A DNA stretch of 64,000 bases from contig NC_081332.1 in assembly GCF_022539665.2 (NCBI RefSeq), positions 7,716,303 through 7,780,302 of the forward strand, given 5' to 3'. Made by a program: the position numbers and the translations under genes. Below are positions 20,602 to 30,648 of the stretch, piece after piece. The stretch is from Daphnia carinata (lineage: Eukaryota; Arthropoda; Branchiopoda; Diplostraca; Daphniidae). The notes beneath the pieces were generated by a model. It saw only the letters and a program-made list of their open reading frames with translations, was not told the origin of the DNA and did no database searches. Numbering within the stretch: the first letter of the stretch is position 1; every line of letters starts with the position of its first letter.

Positions 20602-22817
20602 ATGTCTTACGAAGAAGACGAGTTCCCTATGGTTGAACCCGTTAAAGGAGTTAAATACAGTAGTACCCGTTACAACTCCGAGAAAGGATTTATTTACCAC
20701 CTACAGAAGAAAACGTAAGACTTTGATTTTGTATTAAAGCATAGTTGAGCAGTAATTCTTAAATAAATTAATTTTTCAGATCCAAGCACAACATATATCA
20801 CTGCAAGTACCATAAGAAACTTCAGGGTGGGTGCAAGGCGAGAGTTAAGTCGGGACTTGAAGATGCTATTTTCAGCAAACACGGTGATGCTAAGCATAAT
20901 CATCCACCCGAGCTGGAAGAACAGCAGTTGCTTCGTGTAGTCAACGCATGTGCTGATGCTGCTGCTGTGGATCGCCGTAAACCACGGATTGTGTTTGACG
21001 CCGTTCGGAGAGAGTAAGTCCATCTTCATTGCGGAAATCATTAAATGTTAATCATTAAATTTTTTTATTAAAGAAATGCTGGAGTTAACATTGGGTATGG
21101 TGATGCAATGCAGCGTCGGATGCAGCGATCAAAAAGGAGAAGGCAACCACAAATACCCAAGACTGTAGAAGAAATAGCTGGATTGATTGAAGAGTATCAG
21201 GACTATAGGTAATGCCAAAAATTAGTACTATTAAGAAAATTTCAATATTTATTTTCTTGTAAAGGGATGCCTTTGGTGGTGGAAGATTTTTTAGAGGCCT
21301 GGTGAAGACGGTTGAGGGAGAGGCATTGGTCTTTTTATCACCGACGCTACTGCCGGAACTTAGTGAAGCGACCGAACTTCAAGCTGACGCAACTTTCCGA
21401 ACAGTCCCCGGATTATTCAAACAGTTCTTCACTATCCACATCACAAGGGGTCATTTGGTAAATAACTATTAAAAAATTAAGCTGTAAACTGATATTTTAC
21501 CAAAGTTTTTCATTAGGCATTCCCATTTGCGTACATTCTAATGACTAGAAAATCACGCATCCTTTTTGATGCTGTGCTAGAGAAAGTCATCGATATTTTT
21601 GATGAGCTTCATCCTGAGCGCTACATTTCGGTTGATCTCATAATGTCTGATTATGAGGCAGCAATTCAAGGTTCGATGGCGGCCGCATTTCATGGAAGTC
21701 AACATGTTGGTTGCTTCTTTCACTACTCTCAGGTATATTTATCTTTTAAATATTTTGCAAGCACTTTAATTAATCAAATTTTATTCAGGCTATCTGGAGA
21801 AGGATGCAAAAGTATGGCCTTCAGTGTGCCTACAAGAACCGCGCTGTTATTGGGAAATACGTACAGGAGCTTATCGCTCTAGCGCTTTTGCCGTCGGATG
21901 AAATTTTGGCCGGTTATCAAGTAAGTGCCTGACATTTTAAATTGAAATTTCGAAATTTTTACACTTTTTTTTACAACAGAATATAAAAGCCTACTATCAT
22001 GATGTTCTCCGCCGTGAAAGTGCAGCTATTCAGGCAGGAATAAAACAACTCAACAACTATTTCCTTAGCTACTGGATTGGTGAAATTTCTCCGCAAGTTT
22101 TCAGTGTTTTTGGCCTGGTGAACCGGACCAATAATTTGGTGGAATCGTGGCACCGGTGGCTGAATGTCCGCATGGGAAAATCCCATCTTAATGTTTGGGA
22201 TTTCATCTGTAAGTGTGGGCGTTAGCATATTTTTAAATGCATTTAATATGTACAATTCTGAAAGACAATTTAAACAATTCATATTTTTCAGATTTTATCT
22301 AGGAAGCAGAGGATTCTAAAGCTCGTGATTACCTAGCCGAGTCAGAAAATCTACGAACAACCAGAAGACAACCCCTTTCGCAGCGAAAACGGAATGAGGT
22401 CATATCAAAAAACGAAAAGGATTTTATTGAGGGTTCCATCTCTATGCGGGATTTTCTAAAAAAATCCAGGCATTTAACTGAGCCAGACGTAAGTTCGCAT
22501 TTAATTTGTAACTTATAATTTATCTTAATGGCGTTTAATTATATTTTCAGCTGATTACACAAAACCAAGCCGACTCGACTGAAAGGGCAACAATTCAACC
22601 CAGAAGGCGATTCTTGGCTGGAACTGTTAGAGCGCCTGCAGTTAACCACGCTTCTCCTACAGTCGAGCCAGCCGACAATGATCATGATCCTTCAGCCGAA
22701 ATAACGCCTGTAACCAGTCGCCCACGCCGTATCGTTCACGAACCCCGTCACCTGTCAGCAGACAGTGATTCCCCAATTACGCCTCCCAGTCGACGATGTA
22801 CCCGCAGAAGACAATAA
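20602..22817 (+). CDS. MULE transposase with FLYWCH-like finger, 9 exons, one internal stop
   Basis: Proposed exons: 20602-20714, 20780-21013, 21074-21208, 21265-21457, 21517-21732, 21789-21920, 21980-22208, 22292-22488, 22551-22817; all introns are 45-85 bp and GT-AG. Exons 1-2 give a FLYWCH-like zinc finger (GFIYHLQKK...HNIYHCKYH...GGCKARV...HNHPP). The catalytic core is complete: first Asp in LQADATFRTVPG (exon 4), second Asp in IMSDYEAAIQG with GCFFHYSQ (exon 5), and the Glu in RTNNLVESWHRWLN (exon 7). All joins stay in frame, but exon 8 has an in-frame TAG at 22300-22302, soon after its start. The product would lose about 150 C-terminal residues but keep the DDE core. This enzyme would cut and insert the element at its C-rich ends. 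The exon limits are my reading of splice signals. Confidence 0.85.
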
Positions 22818-22859
22818 TAAAATCTGTTTTACTTATTGTCTATCATATTGCATATGGAA

Positions 22860-22999
22860 GGGGGGCTATTGTTATGTTGAATAAGGGGCATTAGTTAAGG
22901 GGGCATTAGTTAGGGGGGGGCATTAGTTTTGGGGGGCAAAAGTCGGGGGGCAACTGTTACAGAACCAGGGGGGCATTTGTTAAAGGGGGCAATCGTCGC
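22860..22999 (+). repeat. Right terminal inverted repeat of MULE
   Basis: Reverse complement of the left end, reading GGGGGCATTAGTTAG and GGGGCAAAAGTCGGGG words and ending GGGGGCAATCGTCGC at 22999. The TATCCCCCCAT duplication follows at once. Confidence 0.85.
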
Positions 23000-24250
23000 T
23001 ATCCCCCCATTTTCACACTTTTCTACCGTCATTTGATTGTCTGAGGTTACGTCTGCCGTTAGACAGTCTCCTGTGTGAGCCTGGACTATGCGGAATGGAA
23101 TTACCTCAGGTGTCAATGGATTAGGTTCTAATAACCATATATCTGTTGGGTTTTCCATGTCTTCCACACTGCTGCCGCACCTTTTTACATCCGTTTTGTT
23201 TGTGCTAAATTGGTGAATGCATTGCTCAAGCTGGTCCTGCATAATCATTCCGTCTGCAAGGAATCTAAAAATTTGACCATTGTTTGCAGCTTTCTGCATT
23301 TCTCCTTCAGCTGCTAGGGTATTGTCGGAAGTACAGGGTGAAAACGAAAATTTTCCACTCTGTGGCTGGTATGTTAAACAACGACTTGGATCACTGGCTG
23401 CCATTAAAATTCCTGTTGGTTCTTTTCTGTAACTTCTTTTCTGTCGTTTGGGCTTATCCAGGATGTCTATGTAGGTGTCGGGTAAGCCGATCACTGGGTA
23501 GACTGTTATATTCGTACAAATTTGCGTTTTATTAGTAGAAATAGAAATAAATTCTAACTGAGCTACATGATCTTCTATTTTGCTCTGTTTTTTACTCTTT
23601 TTCAGATTCCCTTGACCTTGAAATACCGAATTGATTTCGCAGGATGGTTCGTTTGGATCTGGTGCTTTCCATACTATTGTTAGTTCGTTATGGTTCGAAA
23701 ATTCCTGTTTACTTGAATTCGCTAATATTCCAAATGGTGACCTGACGGGACAGTCGTGACAATCTTTGGACAACTGTATGGTTTGGGTGACACAATTTTT
23801 CGTTGTGTAAGCTTGCGTTGTCATCCAGGCACCTTCTCCTTCCGGTTCCTGGAGATATCTAAACGTCTTGCCGTCCTTCACCATGGGACTATTAACGCAT
23901 GTATTTGGATATTGGGCGGTAGCCCAACATTCGTTAGCGCTGACCTTAAGAATCTGTTTCTTAAAGATAGTGTCGAGGCTTAGCAAAAAGTTTGTGGAGA
24001 TTTCTTTGGTCGATAACCATTGGGTACAGGCGTACCCTTCCCATGTTATAGGTTCCTTATTTTTCGTTAGGAGTCGGTAACTAATTTTACTTGGTATTTC
24101 TATGGGTTCAGGGTGTGAACAATATTCAGGATCTTCTAAGTCTAAAATACCTTTTATAATGGGTTGTGAACAGTTGCAGGTGTTGATCGTTAGTGTTTTG
24201 GCTAGTCCTACGGCTATAAGGAAGACTAGGCTTGTGATAATGTTCCTCAT
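23000..24250 (-). pseudogene. env: Envelope-like glycoprotein N-terminal half, copy A
   Basis: ATG at 24250 directly follows a TTTCAG acceptor-like sequence. The open frame has a hydrophobic signal peptide, a Cys-rich surface domain (YACTQWLSTKEI; VSANECW; CHDCPVRSPFG), N-glycosylation sites, a furin-like RQKRS near 23430, and the first beta-trefoil-like repeat (SRCLTYQPQSGKF to AHTGDCLTADV). It is cut at the MULE target duplication in the last part of that repeat, and the reading continues 3.9 kb away at 19111. As in copy B, the surface part would be membrane-anchored by the C-terminal half. Cell-surface binding or fusion is presumed from the layout, not shown. Confidence 0.8.
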
Positions 24251-24256
24251 CTGAAA
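24251..24256 (-). promoter_or_regulatory. Putative env splice acceptor, copy A
   Basis: The element strand reads TTTCAG immediately before the env ATG. Copy B has ATTACAG at the same place. With the GTAAGT at 30436-30441 it would give a spliced env mRNA with a short leader. Confidence 0.45.
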
Positions 24257-24300
24257 TTACATTTCGGTTATCAATCTTTGAGGTTGTTTAATAGCTTGTC

Positions 24301-27300
24301 TTAAAGATCTCCTAACAGGTATTTGGGTGTCTGTTTTTTACGCCTTACTCTAGACTGTTTGGTTGGTTCTTTTCCACGTTCTGTTTGTAACTGAGCCATT
24401 TCCTGTCGATTGCTATCTTCCACTTCTGTTGCTTGCCCTGTGACACTTGTTCCCGTTTCACTTTGACCTTGTATTCCCTGATCCCTCTCTCTATTTTCGT
24501 CTTCTCTTTCAATCCATGCTTCTCCTTCTTCGCTTTCTATTTCTGTCCCAATGCTGTGTTCGTTTCTTACTTCTTTGCTATCGCTGGTTCCTTCTTCTGC
24601 TTCGTTGGCTTCTTTTCCCGCTTCTTCCTTACTCTTCCATTTCTTGAGGCGATTTACATGTACAACAATGGTGTGATTCTCAGTAGATTTCCTTATTAAG
24701 TAATTTAGATCAGATAGCTTATCTACGATGGTAAAAGGTCCATCCCGACGCATGTAGAATTTTCCTGTTTGTGATTTCATTTCTTTCAAGAGAACTAGGT
24801 CTCCTGGTTCAAACGAGCATTCTTTTGACGAACGATCGTAATTGTATTTCTGTCGTGATTGTGCTATGATTAACTTACTTTTGGCTAATTCTAGTGCTTC
24901 GTGCCATTGTTGCGTATAAATGTTGTTTTGGTCCTCTAAAAGCCTATTTCTCATCGGTTGTCTTAAGTCCGATGGTTCCAATGCATCTCTGCCTTTTAAG
25001 AGGTAAAAGGGGGTTTCACCGGTGCTGGAGTGAGGCGTCCGGTTATAGGCCGCAATTACATAGTCGAGGTGCTCATCCCACAGAGCAGGGTTATGAGCGA
25101 CATGGGCGGTTAACATGTCCCCTAATGTCCTATTAAATCTTTCTACAGCACCATCTGTTTGTGGATGATATGCTGTAGTCCTTAACTGTTTTACGCCTAG
25201 CTGCTTACACATTTCAGCCATTGCTTGCGATTGGAAGTTTGACCCTTGATCCGTTAGGATCTGCGAGGGTAACCCTTCGTTGTTTACAATGTGCTTAATA
25301 AACTTCCGAATGATAGTCTGGGCGGAAATTTCTTTAAGTGCAAGCGCTATAATATATCTTGTTGTATACTCCATGATTACCAAGATATATTTATTACCTT
25401 TCTCACTTTCTGGGACTGGGCCTACGATATCCATAGCCAATCGTTGCCAGACATAGTCTGCCACAGGGATTGGTTGGAGGGCGGCTTTACATGATCCCGA
25501 AACCTTTCTTTTTGCACAGGTTAAGCAGTTAAGTACATGTGTTTTTATATCATTAGCCATCTTTGGCCAAAAGTATTTATTACTGATGTTAGCGGTTGTT
25601 TTAGTTATTCCTAGGTGACCAGCTAATTTGTGGTCGTGATATTGCTCCATAATCTCTTTTCGTAGCGTCGCCGGTACTACGATTTTCCCCCTACCTGTGG
25701 TTAAAAGTCCGCTAGGTAGATATCGAAATTCGTCTTCTGCATCATTGTTTGTTCTCTCTAAGTTCTTTGCTACCTCTTTGCAAAAGGTATCTTCTTATTG
25801 AGCAATTAGCCAGTCGTCAGCCACGACTTGCTGCGATACTACAATATTAACTGGTATTCTGCTCAATGCGCCAGCATTTTGATGCAGTTTACCAGGTCTA
25901 TACTGGATTTCCATTTCGAATTGTTGCAAGAATAAAAACCATCTGGCCAATCTTCCTGTTGGCTCCCTAACTTTTTGGATGTATTGCAGAGGCCTATGGT
26001 CGGTCACTATTACAAAGCTAGTGCCGTATAGGTAATGGAAAAATGCTTTTACTGAGTGAATAATCGCATATGCTTCCTTCTCTGTGGTACACCATTTTAG
26101 TTGAACATCAGTTAGATGTTTCGAGGTGTATGCAATAGGGTGTTCTAAAGACTTATTCCAATCGTCTGTCGACCCTTCGACTACTCTTGAATCATTTATT
26201 GATTCCTCACTGGGCCCTGGGTTGGCATTTGGATGGGGCATCTGAGAGAGGATCCCGCCTACTCCGTACCCGCACGCATCCGTATGTAAGATAAAAGGGC
26301 GCGCGAAATCTGGATATGCGAGGGTAGGGGCGGAACATAAACTTTCTTTGATGCCTTCAAAAGCGCTTGTTTCCTCCTGCCCCCATTGCCATGGTACTGT
26401 GCTCCTCGTGAGCCATGTCAGTACACGGACTTTATTGGCGAACTGATCTATGAAGCGTCTGTAATAATTGGCGAGTCCTAGGAATGCTCTGACTTGATCC
26501 GGGTTTTTTGGTGCCGGATACTTCTTCACCGCTTTTATCTTGTTTGGATCTACCATGACCCCTGTCTGTGACACTATGTGCCCAAGATATTCTACCGCGT
26601 TAGCTGCAAATTTGCACTTTTGAATTTTGACCTTAAGTCCGTTTGCTTGTAAAAGGTGAAACGTCGAGGTCAGATGTTATACGTGTTTGGCCATGCTGGT
26701 GCTGTATACAATGATGTCATCAATATATACCATTACACACTTGCCAATTAACGATCGGAGAACAATTTCCATTGTCCTTTGTAACGTGCTTGGCGCGTTG
26801 CACAGACCAAACGGCATCCTTATATATTCGAAGTGTCCCATTTCTGCTGTAAATGCGGTTTTATGAATATCTTCTTCGGCTATCTCAATTTGCCAGTATC
26901 CACTGAACAAATCAAGTGTCGAGAAAAATTTTGCTCCGTGTAGCAGGTTCAATGTATCGTCTATTCGTGGCAGAGGATACCGATCCTTGACAGTTACTGC
27001 ATTTAAGTCCCTGTAATCTACGCAAAATCTTAATTCTCCTGATTTCTTCTTTACCATCACTATGGATGCCCTAAAAGCGCTATGGCTTTCTCGGATGATG
27101 TTGTACTTCAACATTTCTTCAATTTGCTGCTTGGCTATAGGTTTAATAGCTGCTGGCATTCTATAGGTTCCTCTCATTTTTGGGTTTCCTGTGGTTACTA
27201 TCCTGTGTTTGAGTACATTGGTACGTCCTAGTTCTATCAACTGGGATGCGAAAACTGATTTGTGAATATGTAATACTTGCTCCATTTCTAGTCTGTCTTT

Positions 27301-27849
27301 CCCTTCCAGGTGTGACAGTTCGAAGGTCACTGTGGAGCGTTCTTTAATGCTATATATCGGAATGTTAATTTTCTTAAGGCTAATTACGTATTCTACTCCG
27401 CTTAGTGATATTGTTAGTGTTTTATTAGCTATATCTAATTTGGTTTTGAATTTTTTGAAGAAATCTAGTCCTAAAATACATCCTTCTTGTGTCTCAGCCA
27501 ACACAAAGAAGTCATGTTCTACCCTACAAGTCGGTGTTAGTTTTAATTTTAACCTAAAACATCCTAGTGGGTGCATTATATTACCTGACGCTGATTGAAA
27601 TGACTGGTTAGTTTTTGTTTTTAGTTCTGCCATAATCGCATTATTAGGTAGTACAGCAAATCTCTCTGATGAAATAATACTAGCTGCCGCTCCTGTATCT
27701 ATTAGGGCTTGCGCCTTTTGACTACTAAATTCTACTGGTATCCTAATTAGTCTATGCATTCGTTTTGTCTTTCCTATTCCGTTTTCTGTTGGAACCGTTT
27801 CGGATTTTTGGTCCGACAGTCCTTTGCGAAATGTCCTGTATTGAGGCAT
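24301..27849 (-). pseudogene. pol: Gypsy Pol (PR-RT-RNase H-IN), copy A, two nonsense codons
   Basis: One reading frame throughout, interrupted only by TAA codons at 26677-26679 and 25795-25797; copy B has CAA at both places, so each is a C-to-T change on the coding strand. Order: protease ALIDTGAAASII (about 27710), RT with YIDD (about 26720), RNase H (HTDACGYGVGG, about 26280; VTDHRPLQYI), zinc-binding HLGITKTTANISNKYFW and CLTCAKRK, integrase core with MDIVGP, LTDQGSNFQS and AVERFNRTLG (D, D, E), then DGPFTIVDKLSDLNYLI (GPF/Y module) and an acidic Glu-rich tail. The end is frameshifted near 24340 relative to copy B, giving a different last dozen residues. Confidence 0.9.
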
Positions 27850-30428
27850 CTATGACAAGTTGATGTGATTCGCTCTACTATTGCTTCCTCCTCCTTGATT
27901 TCTTGATGAAACTACAATGGGGTGTGGGCTCTTAGATCTTGCTCGTTCACCGTAACGTTGCGTTCTGATTGCACTACTATCTCGATTCTGGTCTCTTCTA
28001 CCCTGGTACCTGTCTTTACCTGAGGATCTTTCTCTTGACCCTGAGCGGTCTCTGTCATAAGACCGAAATCTATCATACGAGCGTTCCCGGCGGTCGCTAT
28101 CGTATGAACGATCCCTTGACCGTTGTTTATCTTCCCACCTTACGTTATTGTATCTAGACGAGGTCCTACCTTGTCGATACGTGTCGATATTGTTCAGTGA
28201 TTGTTCGTTCCCTGTTTTCGGTGCTGTACCTGACAGATTTAATTTCGTTAGATTGTTTTTTAACTCTTCTAATTCCAGTTTTGTTTGGGTTAATTCAGCT
28301 TCTATATCCCTAGTCGGTTTTTGTGCTTCTAATTTAAATATTGGTTTTAGTTCTAGTGCCTGTGTGTTGTAGGCGATTTCTTCTGCTTCTAACGCTGCTT
28401 GTTTGAAATTTTGCCAGTTTGGGGTGCTAGGCTATTTATTATGGAATAAAATTGTCTTGATGGTTGGTAGCAGTCCATCCAGTAACATTTTGATCAATGT
28501 ATCATCCTTCAGCGCTGTTAGTTCGGCGCTTTCGGCTTGTTCCTCATCGCCTTCCTTGTAGATCGCGCTGTATGCCTGTGTTATCTTATCGATAAAGTGT
28601 CTAACAGGTTGGTTCGGTAATTGTTTTACTGATAGTAGTTTTGACTTCTGTTTGGCTTTATCTGCGGGGTGTTTGAAATGTTCCTTTAATGCATTCCGCC
28701 AGTCGGTATAAGATTCTCTCGGTGCTACTCGTAGCCCATCGATATGCCACTGCAATGCTGTTCCCTTTAACCTTGTGGCTAAAATCTTTTTGGTGGATTC
28801 CCTAGGCCATTCGTGAATCGTTGCTATCGCCTCCGCATCTCTCAACCATACCCCTATCGGTTGATCATTCACGTTGCCACTATAATAGGAATGTTCTGTG
28901 TTTCGTCTCTACGCGTAATGGCTACTGCTAATGCTCGTATATCATCGTTGGCTGCCATTCTAGGTGCTCCGTTAGTTGTGTCAATTGTGTTAGCTGGTTG
29001 TGCTAGTTGTTCTAATAGTGTTTGGTTGTTTCTGTTTAGTTGTTCTATGTTTCCTCTAAGATAATTGTTTTCGGTATCCAGCTTAGCTGCTCGCTCCGCT
29101 GCTCGGCTCGCTAACTGGAGCGCTTGTCCCAGCTCCGTTAATTCGTTTTCTAAGGACACAATCTTTCTATTCTGTATGGCTAAGGTGTGTTGTGCTATCT
29201 CTAACTCGTTTGTGCTTGCGGCTCCCGCGATTGTTTGTTGTAGCCTTCTAAATTTGTCTTCTAACGATTGATTAGCTGTCTGTAATGTTGATATTTCTAT
29301 TATTTGCTTAGTTTGGTTGTCGTGTAAGGTTGTTTCGTTAATCTGGCTAATGTTCAAATTGTGCTTAAGTTGATTGTTTTCTGTTTGTAGGCTAACAAAT
29401 TTGCTTGTCAGGTCTACTTGTTCCTGTCTTAGAAGTTCCAACTCTGCCTGTTTAGTTTTTATAGTATCAGTTAGATGCAAAATTTCCTGATTTTTATCCG
29501 TTATATTTACTATTAGTTTTTTATGTTCTATTTGTAGGGCGTGAATTTCCTTTTCCTGATCTATGCTTTTTGTTTCAAGAGCTTTGTAACTTAGTTGAAA
29601 TTTCTCGAATTCTATTTGGATGTTACTATATTTATTTAATAAAGTCGTTCCTTCTCCAAGGAGTTGGCTCTCACTTTCTTTAAATTTCTCTAATTCCTGC
29701 TGAAGTTTTTTCTTGTCCTTAATTAATTTGGTTTTAACCGATGTGTGTTCAGTTTCTACTTTTTTTATGGTTGATTCTAGGATTTGAACGTCCTGGGTCT
29801 TTTTTACCAGAGTGGATATTAGGTTAGTCTTTTCTCCGTGCGTTTGCTCTAACTGTTGGGTTAAGCTGTTTGCTCGATATTCGATGGCCTGCTGCTGGAT
29901 TGTAGCTGTCTGTAGTAAAGCTAACCCTTGATTTTCAAGCTCTTGTATTTTTGTTTCAGCTGCGATTAGTTTTTCCGAAATCAATTTATACTCTAAGTCT
30001 TTATCTTTCAGGCGTGTCTTTAACTGCTTGGTTGTTGCTTTATCTTTAGATGCTTCTAATTCTAATTTATACTGATTAATTGTTTGATGAATCCCTATTA
30101 ATGCAGTTTTGAGAATATCCCTTTCCTCTACTAGCTTATTTCTCTTTTTGCTAGGTAGATTCTCCGTAGAATGGTAGTTCGTTAATTGTTTCTCCTCGTC
30201 GCTTTCCCTCGGGCTACTTTCTGCGCTTCTGGTTCTTTTTTGAAAAGGTACAATACGAACCTCTGCTGTTTCACTCTTCTGTTCGTTTTCTAAACTGGGA
30301 TATACTTTTTGGGTTGTACGCTTAGAATCTACTACGCTGCGTCTTGAGGGACGATCTTTTACTTCTATTGTTTCTGCTGCTGGGGCTGACGGCTTGTATA
30401 TATCTACTGCTAAGTTGCCAGATGACAT
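27850..30428 (-). pseudogene. gag: Gypsy Gag with long coiled coil, copy A
   Basis: ATG at 30428. A 519-residue open frame begins with a basic, Ser-rich domain and then about 350 residues of nearly unbroken coiled coil (LKTRLKDKDLEYKLISEK; LENELTELGQALQLASRA), and reads into the capsid start (MAANDDIRALAVAITRR). A one-base deletion near 28884 then shifts the frame. The capsid continues (28872 downward) to a TAG at 28432-28434, where copy B has TAC, and on through the Arg-Asp-rich domain. A +1 shift near 27862 lies just before the zinc knuckle. A coiled coil of this length in front of a Gypsy capsid is unusual. Confidence 0.85.
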
Positions 30429-30435
30429 TTAGGTG

Positions 30436-30441
30436 ACTTAC
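30436..30441 (-). promoter_or_regulatory. Putative 5' splice donor for env mRNA
   Basis: The element strand reads AAGAGTAAGTCACC eight bases before the gag ATG; GTAAGT is a strong donor. Joining to TTTCAG at 24251-24256 would remove gag and pol and place the env ATG right at the junction. No transcript evidence is available. Confidence 0.45.
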
Positions 30442-30560
30442 TCTTGTCGCGGGGAGTTCTAGACGAGCGCTGGTTGTCTGCGATGTTCGGGTGGATAGGC
30501 ATGCTGGCTGTTACTGGGCAGGAGTCCGGGCTTGTTGAATTTGAACTAAGTTCAAAACTG

Positions 30561-30574
30561 GACACGTTCACCAA
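30561..30574 (-). other. Primer-binding site candidate, copy A
   Basis: TGGTGAACGTGTCC on the element strand, two bases inside the 5' LTR end. It begins TGG as expected for pairing with a tRNA 3' CCA end. I cannot name the tRNA. Confidence 0.5.
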
Positions 30575-30576
30575 AT

Positions 30577-30648
30577 GTAATATTACGTTCTAAAATGAAT
30601 CACACTCAATTCACTAGGTACTATATGTATTCAATAGACTTCCACAAC
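30577..30648 (-). repeat. 5' LTR fragment of Gypsy copy A
   Basis: Begins TGTAATATTACGTTC on +, like TGTAATGTTCATAT at the same end of the copy B LTR, and runs only 72 bp before satellite resumes. The rest of the LTR has been lost or replaced by satellite. Confidence 0.55.

Larger units (their letters stand above)
19123..22999 (+). mobile_element. Mutator-like (MULE) DNA transposon with FLYWCH-type transposase
   Basis: 3877 bp with long inverted ends and an 11-bp target duplication, inserted in the env gene of Gypsy copy A. The ends are built from short C-rich words (variants of AACTAATGCCCCC and TTGCCCCCC) in inverted orientation at the two sides. It carries a 9-exon transposase gene (20602-22817), a tRNA-derived SINE-like sequence (19621-19970), a GT microsatellite and a 24-bp tandem repeat. 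It must be younger than the Gypsy copy it interrupts. Confidence 0.9.
16389..30648 (-). mobile_element. Gypsy/ERV-like element with env, copy A (split by MULE)
   Basis: Order on -: 5' LTR fragment (30648-30577), primer-binding site, gag (30428), pol (27849), env (24250) interrupted by a MULE at 23000/19122, opposite-strand gene (16788-17313), polypurine tract and a 120-bp remnant of the 3' LTR (16508-16389). Both LTRs are truncated: the left one by fusion to copy B gag, the right one by satellite. Without the MULE it would be about 10.4 kb. It is the better preserved copy: pol needs only two stop codons reversed in its reading to be seen as one frame. Confidence 0.88.

Noticed and set aside
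20694-21041. 115-codon frame on - opposite the transposase exons
   Set aside because: It crosses transposase exons and an intron; the + strand splicing model explains the sequence fully.
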